Positions 32,601 through 45,199 of a DNA stretch of 64,000 bases are shown piece by piece (the first letter of the stretch is position 1; every line of letters begins with the position of its first letter). Position numbers and translations under genes: made by a program. The notes under the pieces are model-generated. The model was not told where the DNA came from, ran no database searches, and worked only from the letters and a program-made list of their open reading frames with translations. This stretch comes from Eutypella sp. D-1 (taxonomy: Eukaryota; Ascomycota; Sordariomycetes; Xylariales; Diatrypaceae), in assembly GCA_023313575.1 (NCBI GenBank), contig JAJTTP010000005.1:1426001-1490000 (forward strand). The letters are read 5' to 3'.

Positions 32601-33844
32601 TTTTACTCGGGGCTAACTTTCTCGATATTTATCATCGCCTATGTCTATACCCGCACTCTTACGCTCGGTGCAGTAATCGATAATAATAAGCATGCAAGCT
32701 CTCTTGGTTCAGGCCTGTCCTATGGATGTAAACTGGTTTGCCGAGGCATTTGCTATGGAGTATAGGAGCTTCTGGTCTTCAATTCGTTATTTCTTGCGTT
32801 ACACGGATCGCCGTCCATCCCGGCGCGTCGGATCCACCACCACCCGTCCTGCCGCCAACCAGTGAGTTCCAGGACAGCCGGAGTGGACCCACCCAAATCT
32901 ACCGCCATTTCCCATTGTGCCTCATAAAAAGCAGATGACACCGGCAACATCATACGATTCGGTTGCCTCGCTGCCTCTTTGCCTCCCCGCCGTTCTTGGT
33001 TGCAGAGCCCAACCTGCCGGGCCCAGCTGGCGCCGAGGCATCGCCTGCTGTCACGTCTACTATGATTGGCAGAGCAGTGGGTTGTCTATGTGAGTTACGT
33101 AGGTAAACAAGCGTTATTACTAAAGCACATATCGACACCACATGTGGATTATATGTGCGTGTCGCGACAAGTCCCGCAGATCAACGTCATCGTGGAGCAT
33201 GAACTATCTATTTACGGCAGGGAACCCCCCGTGGGGGTTATCGGTCGGAGTATTAGCCACAAAGCCGTACGGCAGATGCCATTCTGGTATTGGCGGTCAA
33301 CTACTACAATATTTGATATCTGTCTTCATTATACCTAATAACACCCAACTCCCACCAGTGTCATGCAGCTAAGCCAAAGGGTTGTGCTAAGTGATTGTCC
33401 GTATAACGACTCGGTTGTCTCGGCGAGACTCCCACATTGGTCAAAAAATAGCAACTCGTCTGACTCTCCCATGCCCGTGAAACCTCGCCATCACAGCCCA
33501 CAGTCTCGATTACATGTCATGTATGTACGAGGTAAGAAACGCAGGCGTGAGTCGCGGGCGAACTGTGCTTGCGCTACCCAACATGTCGGTTCGACCGTCA
33601 TGACTCGCAAGGGCCGGCCTTATTTGACAAGTTCCGGCCCGCAGGTCTAACGGCTCCCCAAAAGGATCAAACGTCATTAGCCGCCCGAACCACGTGTGAA
33701 ATAGCGCCGGATCATGATCCCAAACGCCCAACAGTTGTTAGCGGATACCGGTTCTCGCCGCAGGCTGGCCTAGCCGGCATGCCCGCGCCTTACTGCCAAT
33801 TTCCCGCGTTAGCCGTTCCCGCGTCAACAACCCCTTGTCCGGCG
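29622..33844. other. long intergenic region with simple repeats
   Basis: This 4.2 kb has no gene I can support. It holds CT runs (about 30208-30222), a GGTA run (30592-30615), CTGACTGC repeats (31323-31345), TATA-rich blocks and paired CCTAGGTACC words near 31960-31973. Frames such as 33363-33650 have no features. Confidence 0.45.
30592..30615. repeat. GGTA tetranucleotide run
   Basis: About five copies of GTAG follow a CCTAG. It is one of many related GTAGGTA-type words in the right half of the window. Confidence 0.8.
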
Positions 33845-34912
33845 TTACCCGGGACAGTAGCCCTGGAGCGCCTGGTGGTCTCCGTTCTCTGCGCACGCGG
33901 CCGCGATGCCGAGGTCGTACTGCTTGATGCCGTAGATGGCGGAGATCAGGCCGAAGACCAGGCTGAGGAAGGCGAACAGGAATGCCCACAGGGCGATCAC
34001 CTGCGTCGCGTGCTCCCTCTTGTTTCGGCGGTCCACGAGGAAGTGCCACCAGTGTGTCGTCGGCCCCCTGTGGATGTCTATGAGCTTAGCGAGCCGTTCC
34101 GCGAAGTAAGGGAAGTTGTGTAAACTCCGAAGACGACTGGAAAGTGCAAAGGAATCCTCTGAAATATAACCCGGGTAGTTCGTCTTTTTCAGGAAACTCC
34201 TGGATGCTTTCCCTGACGGAAAGAGGAGGTGCATCGTTGCAAATACCTCCTCGAAGAAGCCTGTGAAGGGACGCGTTCCATGCAGAAGCGAAAGGTTGGT
34301 GCTCTCGGAAAAGAGTAGCAGTTGCCGCTCCCCGTTATCCTCGTGTTTTAGTTCGAGATGATGATTAACAAATGACGTCCACACCATCTTTACGCCGTAA
34401 AAGTATGCCAGGTTTGCAGCAGTAAGACTAAAGTCGATCTCGGCGGCGCTACCGGTCGTAAGCGGAGACCCGTCTGCCGGCAAAAGCGCAATAATGTTAT
34501 CTCGAACCGTCATCTCGGCGTCGAAGTTGTGCCGCATATTGTAGACAGTGGGATTGTCCACCGTCCCTGCAAAGAGCCTCAGCCAAGCGAACAACGTGAG
34601 CGCGATGTAGTGAGCGAAATTCTCACTTGGAAAGACAGGCTGACCCTGCTGAGGCCAACAGTGCTCGACTACCTCTCCCAGCGGCTTATCAATATAACAG
34701 CGCAGCTGTGTGATGGTCTTGGCGGCAAAATAAATATACTTGTCGTGCTCGTCTGGCGGGAGTGGAAGTTGTCGGCAAAACAGTTTTACCTCCTGGAAGT
34801 TGTCGGTTCGTGAATTACCGAAGGAAATGCTGAATCCTCTTCCTAAAGCGTCTGAAAGAGCTTGCCTCGCGTCGTCGCTGGAAATCACACCCTCAGCTGT
34901 CGGGGGCTCCAT
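33845..34912 (-). CDS. fungal protein with C-terminal membrane helix pair, unknown function
   Basis: A single exon of 355 residues. The N-terminal 300 residues are soluble-looking. The end has WWHFLVDRRNKREHATQVIALWAF and then a hydrophobic stretch, FLFAFLSLVFGLISAIYGI, and a short Cys-containing tail. The W-W-H-x-L-x-D-R-R-N motif just before a C-terminal membrane segment recurs in a family of fungal proteins of unknown function, mostly in Sordariomycetes. The protein is probably tail-anchored. It sits alone between long gene-free stretches. I do not recognise a catalytic motif. Confidence 0.75.
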   Translation of the reverse strand: MEPPTAEGVISSDDARQALSDALGRGFSISFGNSRTDNFQEVKLFCRQLPLPPDEHDKYIYFAAKTITQLRCYIDKPLGEVVEHCWPQQGQPVFPSENFAHYIALTLFAWLRLFAGTVDNPTVYNMRHNFDAEMTVRDNIIALLPADGSPLTTGSAAEIDFSLTAANLAYFYGVKMVWTSFVNHHLELKHEDNGERQLLLFSESTNLSLLHGTRPFTGFFEEVFATMHLLFPSGKASRSFLKKTNYPGYISEDSFALSSRLRSLHNFPYFAERLAKLIDIHRGPTTHWWHFLVDRRNKREHATQVIALWAFLFAFLSLVFGLISAIYGIKQYDLGIAAACAENGDHQALQGYCPG

Positions 34913-37424
34913 GATTGGGAACTGAGCGCTCCAAAATGGAACGAGGAAGTAGTAAGGAAGCCAGTATCAAGTCAATCGTGGTATCGAAGGGAAAAGAATT
35001 CAGGCGTGCCAACGCCTTCCATGAGGGTGGCTCTAATTGGCAGCTGACCGATAGCTATTTATCAGCGTCGCTCCAGCTCCAGCGAAGCGACCGCCCGCGG
35101 CCAACGCTGCCCAGCCACCACTCTACCCAATTATCTTGTTGCAGACTGGCATTCTTGTGTAGCACGAATATGGCATGGCATTGGCATGGCATTGCATACG
35201 ATCATGTCTTAGCTTACCGCCTTGCTCTTATACGCCTACCTGATTGGTAGCGATAGTTGATGCCACGCTAGAGTCGCAGGAGAAGAGATTTGAGGCTACA
35301 TTTAACTCTATCATCTACTCTACAATATATAATATAATGTAGACTTCCTGTAGTGGGCCGGGCTTTTGGTGTATCGGCAATGTGAACAATCTCACCCCCT
35401 TTCTCTCGGAGGTTGAACGAAGCTAAGCCGGGACGGGCCGGGACCGGGTCGGCAAGGGTGGAGACAAGGCTGGACCTTGATTCCAGGTTCTTCGGGGGTG
35501 GGGAGCTGGATAAGAACACTCGCTCATCCAAGCAACGCAAATGCAGGTTTTCCTGCAATTATCAATATCACGCTGACTTGTGATGTGCGCAAGATTCTGG
35601 CCCTCCAATACTCCAGTCAGTATATGCGCGGTGAAACACTGCACAAGGTGCGGTCTTGCTTGACTCTTCAAGGTAGATACTATCCTAAACAACTGAACCA
35701 GCCTGCTGCTCCCCCCCAACTACATGCCCATCCTATCATTTCCTTCGCGAGATAATCCACTAGATCAACTACCTGAGGCATTATGTTTCCCATCGGGTGA
35801 ATGGGGTTAGATCAGGGCATACCAGCCCAGCCTTCATCCATTCCCGTTCACAATCAAGTATGGAGAGTACGTATAATTTTCTTAGACAACTTAGTATCAT
35901 CAGGAAGTACCCCTTTCGTACATATCTCAGCCGAGAGGGGAAATGAATGCAACACGGGCGTCATTGATATGCGTGGAAATATGCAATTGGGCACACACAC
36001 ACATATATATAGCCACTTAGGTATAGATCTAGAAACCTCCGGGTAACGTGCTAGTCACAGTCAGAGACCTACATATGTACCTCTATGGACCACTACCTCT
36101 CAGACCTCAATCGATGCATGACGGTCAGTCTTGTCAGCTATGGTCGTAGCTATGTATTACCGATATGACCGAACAAGGCTGCTTCATTTATTACACTTAC
36201 GCCTATGAATTCATATCACATATCAATTGAGGTCACCTTATGCACCATTACGCACAGATAGATAAAAAGAAAACCATGCGTTACAGCGGCAGCCGATGTT
36301 GTAGGCCCTGTTCTTGTCTGTCGTGTGAGAAGAGCCGAGGAGGGATACCCAGAGACCGGGAGACGACCCATATACCCGGGCTCAGTCATTCAAGGTCACC
36401 TGGCCACCTCAGTATCATCCCAGTCCATCACGACCCGGACGAAGGACCGCCGGGCTGAGTAGTTGAGCCTTCCTTCTCCTTACACACATACAAACATGAG
36501 TACACAGATTCTCTCACCTGGGCAGCAAGTGGCCAGACAGACCAGACAGGAGCATTGCCGGCCGCCGGCTGGAGCACTGCCAACCACTGCCCTGCCACGT
36601 TTCCCTCGTTTTGTTTTCCTTTTCGTCCCTTTTTCCTAATATTCTCCGACCCCCTTCTCGTCCTTGTCCCTCCTACCTCGCCTCCCTGCAACACCACCCA
36701 AACCTGATGCAGTCCATCCTTGTGGCACCATGAACCGATTGTACTCTTTTAATAAACAGGACATAACACAGAGAAGAGGAACCGTTACAATAGAGACGAT
36801 ATGAAAAAAGAAAACAGTGACAATAGGCGCCGTTACTGCCGAATTAATGTTCTCGATGCTCGCTGGTAGTGCCTAAACCACACTGTGCTGTGACTTCGAA
36901 CGTGCATATAGCAGATGCGTGAGGCAAGTCGGCGGGTTGCGGAAGCGAGCCTGAAGAGCCGGGACTGCGCATTTGGAGCGACGACGGCAGTCGGGAGGGC
37001 GGAAGCACCGGTTCTGTTTGATTCACCACCAACTCCAGTGCCCGGGACAATACGAATGAGGACCCATGCGGATGAAGAATGGGATGCCATTTCAGTTTTC
37101 CTACCGGAGACCATCCAGAAAATATTTGGAAAAGCCTATGCCGCCCAATCCAAGCATAGGAAAAACATGGTTTTAAAAAATCGACAGAGCTTTATTAAAA
37201 AAGAATTCGCGGTTAAATGACTCCATTCCGCGCCATGAGACCGGCTAACCGACTGATTGCTGTCGGATGATAGTGTACAATGTACAGGGGGGAAGATGTT
37301 GTCCCGGCCATATTTAGAGAAGAGGGAGAGAGCTACGGCCAGATCCAGGGCCAGATACGATGCCTGTCAAATATATGTAAGAGAAGGGATGAGTGCCGGA
37401 TCTGCCATGTTGGGGAATACCCGG
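34913..37424. other. intergenic
   Basis: This 2.5 kb holds AT-rich DNA, a CACACACACA/TATATA run near 35991-36010 and poly-A-rich 3' flank near 36730-37220. No gene is supported. Confidence 0.4.
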
Positions 37425-38687
37425 TCATACGTCCCACTCCTTCTCCTCGTTATCGTCCTCCGTCTCCTCTGGTGTCAGGGCGGCGAATGACGAGGAGCTG
37501 CTGGCAATGATAGGCCGCTTGCTCATAGTATTAGGGGCCTGGGTGTTGTTACTGGTAGTAGTGGAAGTACCATTGGTACCGTTCGTCGCAGGAGCCGAGG
37601 CAGCCGAGGCCTCCGGGGCCGGGGCATCCTTCTTCTTGCCTCGCTTTTTGGTCTTAACCTCGCTCCACGACTCCTCCTGCCGAAGCATTTCCATCTGCTC
37701 CTCTTCTGAGGGCACGCCGGACAGCCAAGGGTCGGCATTCTCCTGATTCTTCGTGACAGCAGGAGCCGGGGCAGCAGGTTTCTTAGGCTCAGACTTAGGC
37801 TTAGACTGCTCCTTCTCGAAAGTGTCTAGGGGCAGGATACCGTCATTTCCACCATTGGTAGGCTTCTGGTCCCAGGCCTTGTTCTGGCTTGCGACGAAGG
37901 CAGAGCCATCCTTGGCAGCTCGGCCCTCAGCAACGCGTGCAGTTCGTCGCTGCTGCTCTAGTTGAACCTTGCGGATATCCTCTGCTTCATCGCGGGCAGC
38001 CTTAGCAGCCTCGGCCTTCTTGCGGTTCTGGCGCTGCTTCTTGGTTTCGACAACCTCCGTCTGTTGCTTGGGCTTCCGCTCCTTCGGCTTGGCGGAATCA
38101 GAGCCCGTCACACGTATAACAGAAGGGCCAGCCGGAGCCGGCTCCAGCATGTCGGAAACATCCTGGCCGTTCACGGCATGAGCGGTGGGGGAGGTAGGGG
38201 GCGATAGGTCATCATCAGCGTCGCCGGCATGAGAAGACGGGGCAGACGGCTTCTCGGGCACACCGAGGACCTCTTCGGCCTTGGATTGTTTGACCGACTT
38301 TTGGCGCTTCTCATCGGACTTGGTGCTGAACTTGGTGCCACTGTGGGCGCTGGCCAGCTGGCGAGCAAACTCGCGGTCGGCTTTCCTTTCGGCAGCCTCG
38401 GTGTCCTCGACACCGACATAGTTTACGCTGGAAGAAGTGGCCACGTTGGCCGTCGCAGGGGCCTTAGGTTTAGGCTTTGGCTTGACCGCCTTCTCGGCCT
38501 TCTTCTTTGCATCACTGGAGAGGGCGGCAGCATCGGTTGTTCGTTGCTGTCTGGCGGGTTGTTTAGCTGCTAAACGGGGGTTGTTTTTTGTGATGTATTT
38601 CTGATAGGCGACCAATCCAAGCAGTAGGATGACGGCCCATCCACCATAGGTGGTAATTGGTGAGACGTTTTTCTCCTCGTTATTCAT
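37425..38687 (-). CDS. conserved ascomycete membrane-anchored, charged protein
   Basis: A single exon of 420 residues. One membrane helix lies at about residues 13-30 (YGGWAVILLLGLVAYQKYI). A long, highly charged Lys/Glu/Ala-rich body follows with coiled-coil potential (RKVQLEQQRRTARVAEG). The C-terminal part has NADPWLSGVPSEEEQMEML, WSEVKTKKRGKKK, and an acidic end EETEDDNEEKEWDV. The WSEVKTKKRGKKK element and acidic tryptophan tail look conserved and may bind a partner, perhaps ribosome- or ER-associated. That is inference from composition only. Confidence 0.78.
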   Translation of the reverse strand: MNNEEKNVSPITTYGGWAVILLLGLVAYQKYITKNNPRLAAKQPARQQRTTDAAALSSDAKKKAEKAVKPKPKPKAPATANVATSSSVNYVGVEDTEAAERKADREFARQLASAHSGTKFSTKSDEKRQKSVKQSKAEEVLGVPEKPSAPSSHAGDADDDLSPPTSPTAHAVNGQDVSDMLEPAPAGPSVIRVTGSDSAKPKERKPKQQTEVVETKKQRQNRKKAEAAKAARDEAEDIRKVQLEQQRRTARVAEGRAAKDGSAFVASQNKAWDQKPTNGGNDGILPLDTFEKEQSKPKSEPKKPAAPAPAVTKNQENADPWLSGVPSEEEQMEMLRQEESWSEVKTKKRGKKKDAPAPEASAASAPATNGTNGTSTTTSNNTQAPNTMSKRPIIASSSSSFAALTPEETEDDNEEKEWDV

Positions 38688-41462
38688 GATGAACCAATGC
38701 TATTGTATGAATGGAGATGTATTCGAAGGATTAGAGTAGAAATGGGGACGAAGCTCGGGGCAGTCGTCGGTATGATCGATAATGCAGGGGTGGGAGATCG
38801 TCTGTTCCGAGGGCGTGGGCTAGGCGTGGGCTGGGCGTGGACAGATCGTGCTACGTTTTTTTCGGTCCTTCGAAGAGATGAGACAGAAATAATTATTGCC
38901 CTTCCTCGACTAAGTGGGAATCTGGAAAATGGACCCGTTATGGGGACGATAGATCAAGACACGATGGTGATGATGCAGTTCGACTAGTGACGGAATATTC
39001 GATGTCGATCGAGCTTGCTTCAGGGCTAGTCGTCCAAGGCCTCGGAGTGAGCCGCGACTTGTTTGGGAGAATGTCGATGTACAAACAATCACTCAACGAA
39101 TGGGGGACGAGATGAGGAGGATGGGGGAGGATGTTTGCCTTCCTCTTTTATGCGCGCAGAATGGGTTCTTTTTTGGCCAGGTGGCCAGAAATAAATGAGA
39201 AAAAAAAAAGACGCCAAAGAAATGAGGCTCAATTCCTGATGTCGCACGCGTTCAGGTCAAGTGTCGTAGAGAGGTCTGGGTGTCCTTTATGGAGAGAGAC
39301 CTTGGCCTTTCTCCGAGATGTCAGGCAAAAGGTGAGTGGGTGGTAGGTAGTATTTCGGCAGAGACACAGGTAGTGGAGGGAGGTAATGTTATCCACGATG
39401 TTATCAAACTGCCAACTGTATGTATGTACTACTGTAGTTGATAGGTTGGAAGGGAATTGCACGACTCTGACGATAAGAGGAAGAGGAAGTGAGAAGTGGA
39501 AAGGTGAGAGGTGAGTTGCTTGAAAATCGAGCGAGGATGATGATGATGACAACGTGGATGACGATGACCAAAAGGTAAGTAAGGTTTGAAGGGCGCCTCT
39601 CTCTGTCTTTCAAACAAGATCCAGGGGCTTCATCAAACCGAAAATGTTATGGTCTGTCAGGGTCAGGGTGAAGAAGGTAAGAAGTTCCAAGGTTTTGTCT
39701 TGGTAGTCAGGTTGTTTAGCAAGGTACGAAGTAAGGTAAGGGTTGGTCTATCTTGTCTGTCTGGGACTGTCTGTCTTGCAGGTGAGGTCGATCTCTCACT
39801 CACTCATTCATTCACTCACTCGCTCACTCTCACTCTCTGTCCGAAGTTGCCCAGGTGTTATTAAGTTCGACTTCACATCCTACATATGTACCTAGGCAGG
39901 TGTAGAAGTAAGTACCTTATAGTAGCTGCACTTGGACAAGTGAATGTGACCAAGACTGTACAGATACATATCGTAACTAAAGTTTGGCCTATCAAAGAGT
40001 AGCGACAAATGTTCCTATAAAGTACTCTGCCATTTAGATATGGTAAGCCTACATACACCTAGGTACCTACCCCCTACCTTAGGTAGGTACCTACGTAGGT
40101 TGGTAGCGTGCTGGCTAGCGTGGTTATGTTGAACTGTGCCTTCCTCAGCTTGTGAAATCTGTCCACAGCATCTTTTCTACATGAAGTTCTCAAGTTCTAG
40201 GGGTCTCTAATAGGCGTTTTAGGATTAGCCCTATTCTACCGGGCTGTCGGGGAAGAGCATTGGGAAATTAGTGTGCAGTGGAGTGGGGGCAATACGGTAA
40301 ATAGGAGAGAATCCATGGATGGATGGAAGAATATGCCCAGATTGCCCAGATGCCTTAGACGGCCCCAGGTGGACTTACCCTGACAGATTGTAGCCCAGAT
40401 TTCCAATACATAGTACATTGTATGTAGAGGCGGATCCCCCGCTTTTTTCGGCCAAGATATTACCGATCCATCTGACAATGTACATACAGACAGCTCAACA
40501 ATATTAATATTTGGGCATCTCTAGGGCTGGCAACTTTGTCAACTTTCTTGTTATCCAGTTATCTTATATCGAATCTGGATCTACATGAATTCAGATTAAC
40601 AACTTATTGAACAAATCTCTCTTGTTATCTATAGTCCATCTCTAGCACTGCCTCTTATATTATATGAGCTAATGGGTTATAGATGTTGATGTATTAAGCT
40701 TCCAATCTGCGTCTTACCAAACCTTAGTGGTTGTAAGCCATTAAGGTATCAAATGATCATCACATGATTAGACCAAAGAAAAATCCAGATGAACCAAGCA
40801 ATTCCAATAAGTTACAAGCTTGGCGTCTTCCATCCATCATTCCGGAAGCTATCTACACAGCAACCTTGGAACCTCACTTCATCCCCCCTCAACCTTAGGT
40901 ACCTACATGGGCAGATACATAAGTAGGGCACAGCAGGCTGTCAGACTGGCATACACACATGACAGATAACACATACATGCATACAAAGCAGCTACATAGC
41001 ATGTACCTACATATGCAGAACGAGCTACTCTGTACTTATCTGCTTTCCTATTCCCTCTTACCTAGGTACCGTTTGTGTGCGTGTGTGTGTGCATGTATGC
41101 AGGATCATTTGGAATATCAGAACGGGTGCTACTAGGTACAACCTTCGCTCGGAACGCCTGGGACCGTCGTGCTTCGCTGTACCATGCTGACCATGCTGTG
41201 CTTGCGGCACACCGACCTGCAGCAAGCAGAACCTGCTGATGTATGAGTGAGTTAAGTGGCACCGAAATACGAAACATTGGGAAAAAAACAAAGACAGCGC
41301 CAGGCAATATGTCGGATCATAAGGGAGGGTGAGGGGGCAGCAGAGAGCGAGTGGGAGAAGAGTGAATGATTGATCCATATGTAGGACTATATTAGGGAAG
41401 GATGAAACAAAGACAATACCAAGCCTGGAACGGTTTCTCTAACACACATATATCATATACCA

Positions 41463-41511
<49 letters not shown>

Positions 41512-42505
41512 CAGCCCATCTCACCTGTCAGCCATCCATATTTGAGGATAACATGTCAAAGGCACAGAAACCCTATTACTGCCCAGGTGACCTACCTTTC
41601 TCTGCAGGTTGTTTCAATTCTCATTATTATTGGTCAGGTACCTACCAACAGTATTAGCTCCAGCGCTCTTTCCATCCATTACTAATAGAAAGGTTGCGTA
41701 TTGAACTTGTTATCAGCTATCAGCACGTGTCAGCCAGGCAGGCTTACTATGTACATCTTGGAACGGGCCTTACATCTAACTACCGGTATTCCTACGTCCT
41801 CCGTCGGTAACCGATAGAACAAAATACGAATCAATAACCCGTTGAGCGCACTACTTAGTAACTTTGCATTCAGTCCTAAGTTCATAATAGGTGGACAACA
41901 ATACGACGGCCGAGCGCAACTACGTTATCTGCTCCACACCTGCTTGCTGTTTACTATGGAGAAAGCCAGAAAAATAAGAAAAGAAAAGAAAAGAAAAGGG
42001 CAAAAGAAAAAAGTATAACAATCGGCTAAAGTTTTAATATAGGCTCATCAGAACAAAAAAGAGATTCTTTTTTCCTCGTAACTTAACAGGGTTTGTATAT
42101 ATATGTCTTGCTAAGAACTGTTTGCACATATATCTCTGGCTTGTATTGTTTATCTCTTCGTCGGTCGGTCGGCTCCCTTTCTTTTGCTCTTTTCAGCTAT
42201 TCTATCTATTATATACGGCTACGAGTCCGACTTTGCTTGGTGTGGCGGCCGTTGTTTTTGCCTTTTGGCACTCGAGCTATTTCATCCGCTAAGAGATAGA
42301 GGAGCCTCCCCCCCTGTATCGCACCCACCCTCTACCCCCACTGAAAGGGTTACCCCGCGCACTCTCGCGAACGGTTTATGATATAAGACAAATCGGCGTT
42401 CCCGTTATAGACCGGCGTGGTAGAGAAGCATTACATAGCTGGGGCTAGACCTACTTACTATTCGCTGTAGCTGTTTTTTTCATCTTGTTGAAGAGGGCTT
42501 CCATC
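38688..42505. other. long intergenic region with simple repeats
   Basis: This 3.8 kb has no supportable gene. It contains CACT/CATT runs (39797-39835), dense GTAGGTACCTA words (40057-40100), AT-rich DNA that may be old transposon debris (40500-40800), a TC run (41465-41508), AAAAG repeats (41970-42010) and the nucleoside hydrolase promoter. Confidence 0.45.
41465..41508. repeat. TC dinucleotide microsatellite, 22 units
   Basis: An uninterrupted TC run of 44 bases, likely variable between strains. Confidence 0.95.
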
Positions 42506-44086
42506 ATGGCGCCAAAGAGCAAGATCATCATAGACACTGATCCAGGTGAGCCGCGAGAAGGGGGAAGAAGAACGGAGGAAGACCAGAAATAAAGGGGAGG
42601 CGAAAAGCAACAACACGAAAAAAAAAACCCCCCGTTCATAAAGTATGTCGTTGGTGACAAGAGGAACACGGACTAACTGACATATGTAGGTGGCGATGAT
42701 GTCATGGCCATACTGCTGGCCCTGTCCGCCCGGCCGGAGGAGCTGGAGCTGCTCATGATCTCCGTGACGTACGGGAACGTGCAGGTGGAGAGCTGCCTGC
42801 GCAACGTCGTCACCCTCTTCCACGTGCTGGACAAGGAGATGGAGTGGCGCCAGGCGCAGGGGAGGCCCCTGGGGTTCGAGACGCTCCGCAGCGGCAGGCC
42901 CGTCGTCGCCGTCGGCCCCGAACATGCCCTCGAGGAGGAGATCCTGAAGGAGGACGGTTTCCGTGAGTCTTTTTCGTTTTTGTTTTTTTTTCTTCGTGCT
43001 GTGAACCCGGTCTAGCCGTTCGGGAGAGGCGGTGTGGCTAACTATGGCATTGCAGATGGGTCGGACGGGTTACATGGTGTCCATGAGGCTGTAAGTTGAG
43101 CATGCGCCACTTTTCGTTTCCTCCGTTTTTTTCTTCCAAAAGACGACATCCAATAAATGACTGACCTATGGTAGCACCCTCACCTTTCACCCGCGGACAC
43201 GTGGAAATCCCTGTTCAAAGATGGCGTGCCCAGCGCGGAACAGGATCCCGCCTTCTACAAATACTTCACGCCCTCCAAGAAGCCGGCGCACCAGGAGATC
43301 CTCCGAATCCTGAGAGAGGAGCCCGCGGACACCGTCACGATCTGTGCGGTGGGACCCCTGACCAACCTTGCCATGGCCGCGGCCGAGGATCCCGAGGCGT
43401 TTTTGAGGGTGAAGGATATCGTCGTCATGGGTGGCGCGATTGACGTGGAGGGAAACGTCACGCCGGTCGCCGAGTTCAACACGTACGCGGACGCCGTCGC
43501 CACCGCCCGTGTCTTCGCGCTTACCTCGCCGACCCCTTCGTCAACGATGCCCCCTGTCCCCAAGGACAACGCCACCCTCGCATCGTACCCGGAGAAGCTC
43601 TCGAAACAGTTGAACCTGAAGCTGATGCCGCTGGACATTACGAATGGGCACCTCATGAACCTGAGCTACTTCACTAAGACGATAGAGACGCAGCTCACGG
43701 CAGGTAGCCCTCTAGGTGCTTGGATCAACACCTTCATGAGCGGGCTCTTCCGGCAGATCGTGGCGATGTACAGCGACGGGGCAGAGCCGGGCCTGTCGCT
43801 CCATGACCCGGTCACGGTCTGGTATACCATCGATCCGGAGAACCCGAGGTGGAAGCTGCACAAGGATGCGCCGGAGGATATACGGATCGAGACATCAGGC
43901 CAGTGGACGCACGGCATGCATGTAAAGGACCGGCGCGGCCGTGTGCGGGCTGTTGGTTTGGACGACGTGCCCGGCGATGACTATGGGTGGCTGAGTGCGA
44001 AGAAAGGGAACAGGATCAACCGGTTTGTCGACAGCCCGGGATCCGATACGTTTGCTTCTTTCTTGATGAACCGAATCTTTGGATAG
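42506..44086 (+). CDS. inosine-uridine-preferring nucleoside hydrolase
   Basis: Exons 42506-42545, 42690-42962, 43056-43090 and 43175-44086 sum to 1260 nt, giving 419 residues. The family signature DTDPGGDD is at residues 10-17; intron 1 splits it after the first Gly codon base. Its aspartates bind the catalytic calcium and attack water. Downstream are VTYGNVQVE, GSDGLHGVHE, TICAVGPLTNLA with VVMGGAIDVEGNVTPVAEFNTYADA (the second calcium/ribose segment) and SLHDPVTVWY with the family's late His-Asp. The enzyme hydrolyses ribonucleosides to base plus ribose for purine/pyrimidine salvage. No signal peptide is seen, so it should be cytosolic. Length is slightly above the 310-370 typical of bacteria and yeast and fits fungal members. 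Confidence 0.92.
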
Positions 44087-44547
44087 GGCGGCTAAGCAGA
44101 CAAATACTCTTATATAGACACGGTCTTGTGGACTAAGTACTAAAGTAGCGATAGGCAGACTAGCGAGTGAATGACAATTGAAGTTGTCAGCAAAGATGCA
44201 GATGTGGTATCATTTTAGACAAATTCGCGTACCCTATCAAGTGAAATAAAAAGGAAAGAAAATGAAAGAAAGAAAGAAAAGCCGCGAACCTCGTCGGAAC
44301 CCCTGATCAGAAATATGCAATCCCAATTTTCTCTTCCCCCCAAACGCCAGGTGATTATGCGATTATTCTCAGAGAAAACACCCCCCCCCCTTTTTTTTTT
44401 CCAGGAATGTCGAAGCTGGCAGTGGCCGTGATTTTCAGATCAGATGCGAGATGAGAAAAGAAAAAGGATAAGAATAGGTCGTTTCACACCGATGATATTC
44501 TTCGTTCTTTGTGTGCTTTGTATCCAACCTCCTTCCTCTCCCTCCTC
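44087..44547. other. intergenic between convergent genes
   Basis: The 3' flanks of the nucleoside hydrolase and Lsm8 genes meet here. It includes an AAAG-rich run (44250-44280) and a C10/T9 run (44382-44400) that could pair into a weak hairpin or act as a transcription end element. Confidence 0.4.
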
Positions 44548-45199
44548 TTATATGTGCTTGACTCCTCCGATGGCCGAACCCTTGACTTTGTTCCAGTTGA
44601 TGCTCTCGTCTAGCTGTTCGTCGACAAGGCCGACGAGACAGACGTTGTCGCCCCGGACAAGGTACAGGCCGAGCTGGACCTCCTGGGAGTCGTCGGGATC
44701 GTCAGGATCGTGGATGACGCGCTCGATCGTCTGCCCGAGTACCTGGATGAGAGGGGCAGGAGGGAGATATAATTAGTCTTCGTAGCTTCCGATTCGGTGA
44801 TCTTGGTGCACGTCATAGGGGCCGCCGTTACAGGGTAGGCAGGCAGGCAAGCAAGCAAGTATGAAGGGAGATCCGGGGTCAGGGGTAGGGGGTTAGGGGG
44901 TTAGGGGGTAGGACAGGCCGGGCCTTACTAGGTTCGTCATCTGGTCGCAGCTGAGCAGCTTACCCACCAGAGTGCGGGAGTCGGCGGTTATGATCAACAC
45001 CTTCTCTATCGGGCTGTTAGAAGAATCCATTTCGTGGCATGAGCTCTGATTTGGGCCGCGAGCGGGAATAATATTGGCGGCGGTAATCGGAAGGAGGTCG
45101 GCCGGGGGGGGGAGGAGGGGGGGGCAAAGACTGTGTGTATATCGATAGAAGATATGAAAGCATGGACTCACTGTCTACATAGTTATGAAGGTTCGACAT
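44548..45199 (-). CDS. lsm8: U6 snRNA-associated Sm-like protein Lsm8
   Basis: Exons 45199-45172, 45005-44929 and 44742-44548 sum to 300 nt, giving 99 residues. The protein reads MSNLHNYVDKKVLIITADS, then the Sm1 motif (DSRTLVGKLLSCDQMTNLVL), a typical fungal insert (HDPDDPDDS) and the Sm2 motif GLYLVRGDNVCLVGLVDE, ending GSAIGGVKHI. The acceptor of intron 1 (GATAG before AGAAG) was chosen because it alone gives phase and the conserved DKKVLI. Lsm8 marks the nuclear Lsm2-8 ring, which binds the 3' uridine tail of U6 snRNA for splicing. Intron 2 carries a telomere-like TTAGGGGG run on the plus strand. Confidence 0.93.
44881..44911 (+). repeat. interstitial telomere-like TTAGGGGG run
   Basis: Two TTAGGGGG units flanked by GTAGGGG-like partial units, inside intron 2 of the Lsm8 gene. 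Short and imperfect compared with fungal TTAGGG telomere repeats. Confidence 0.6.
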
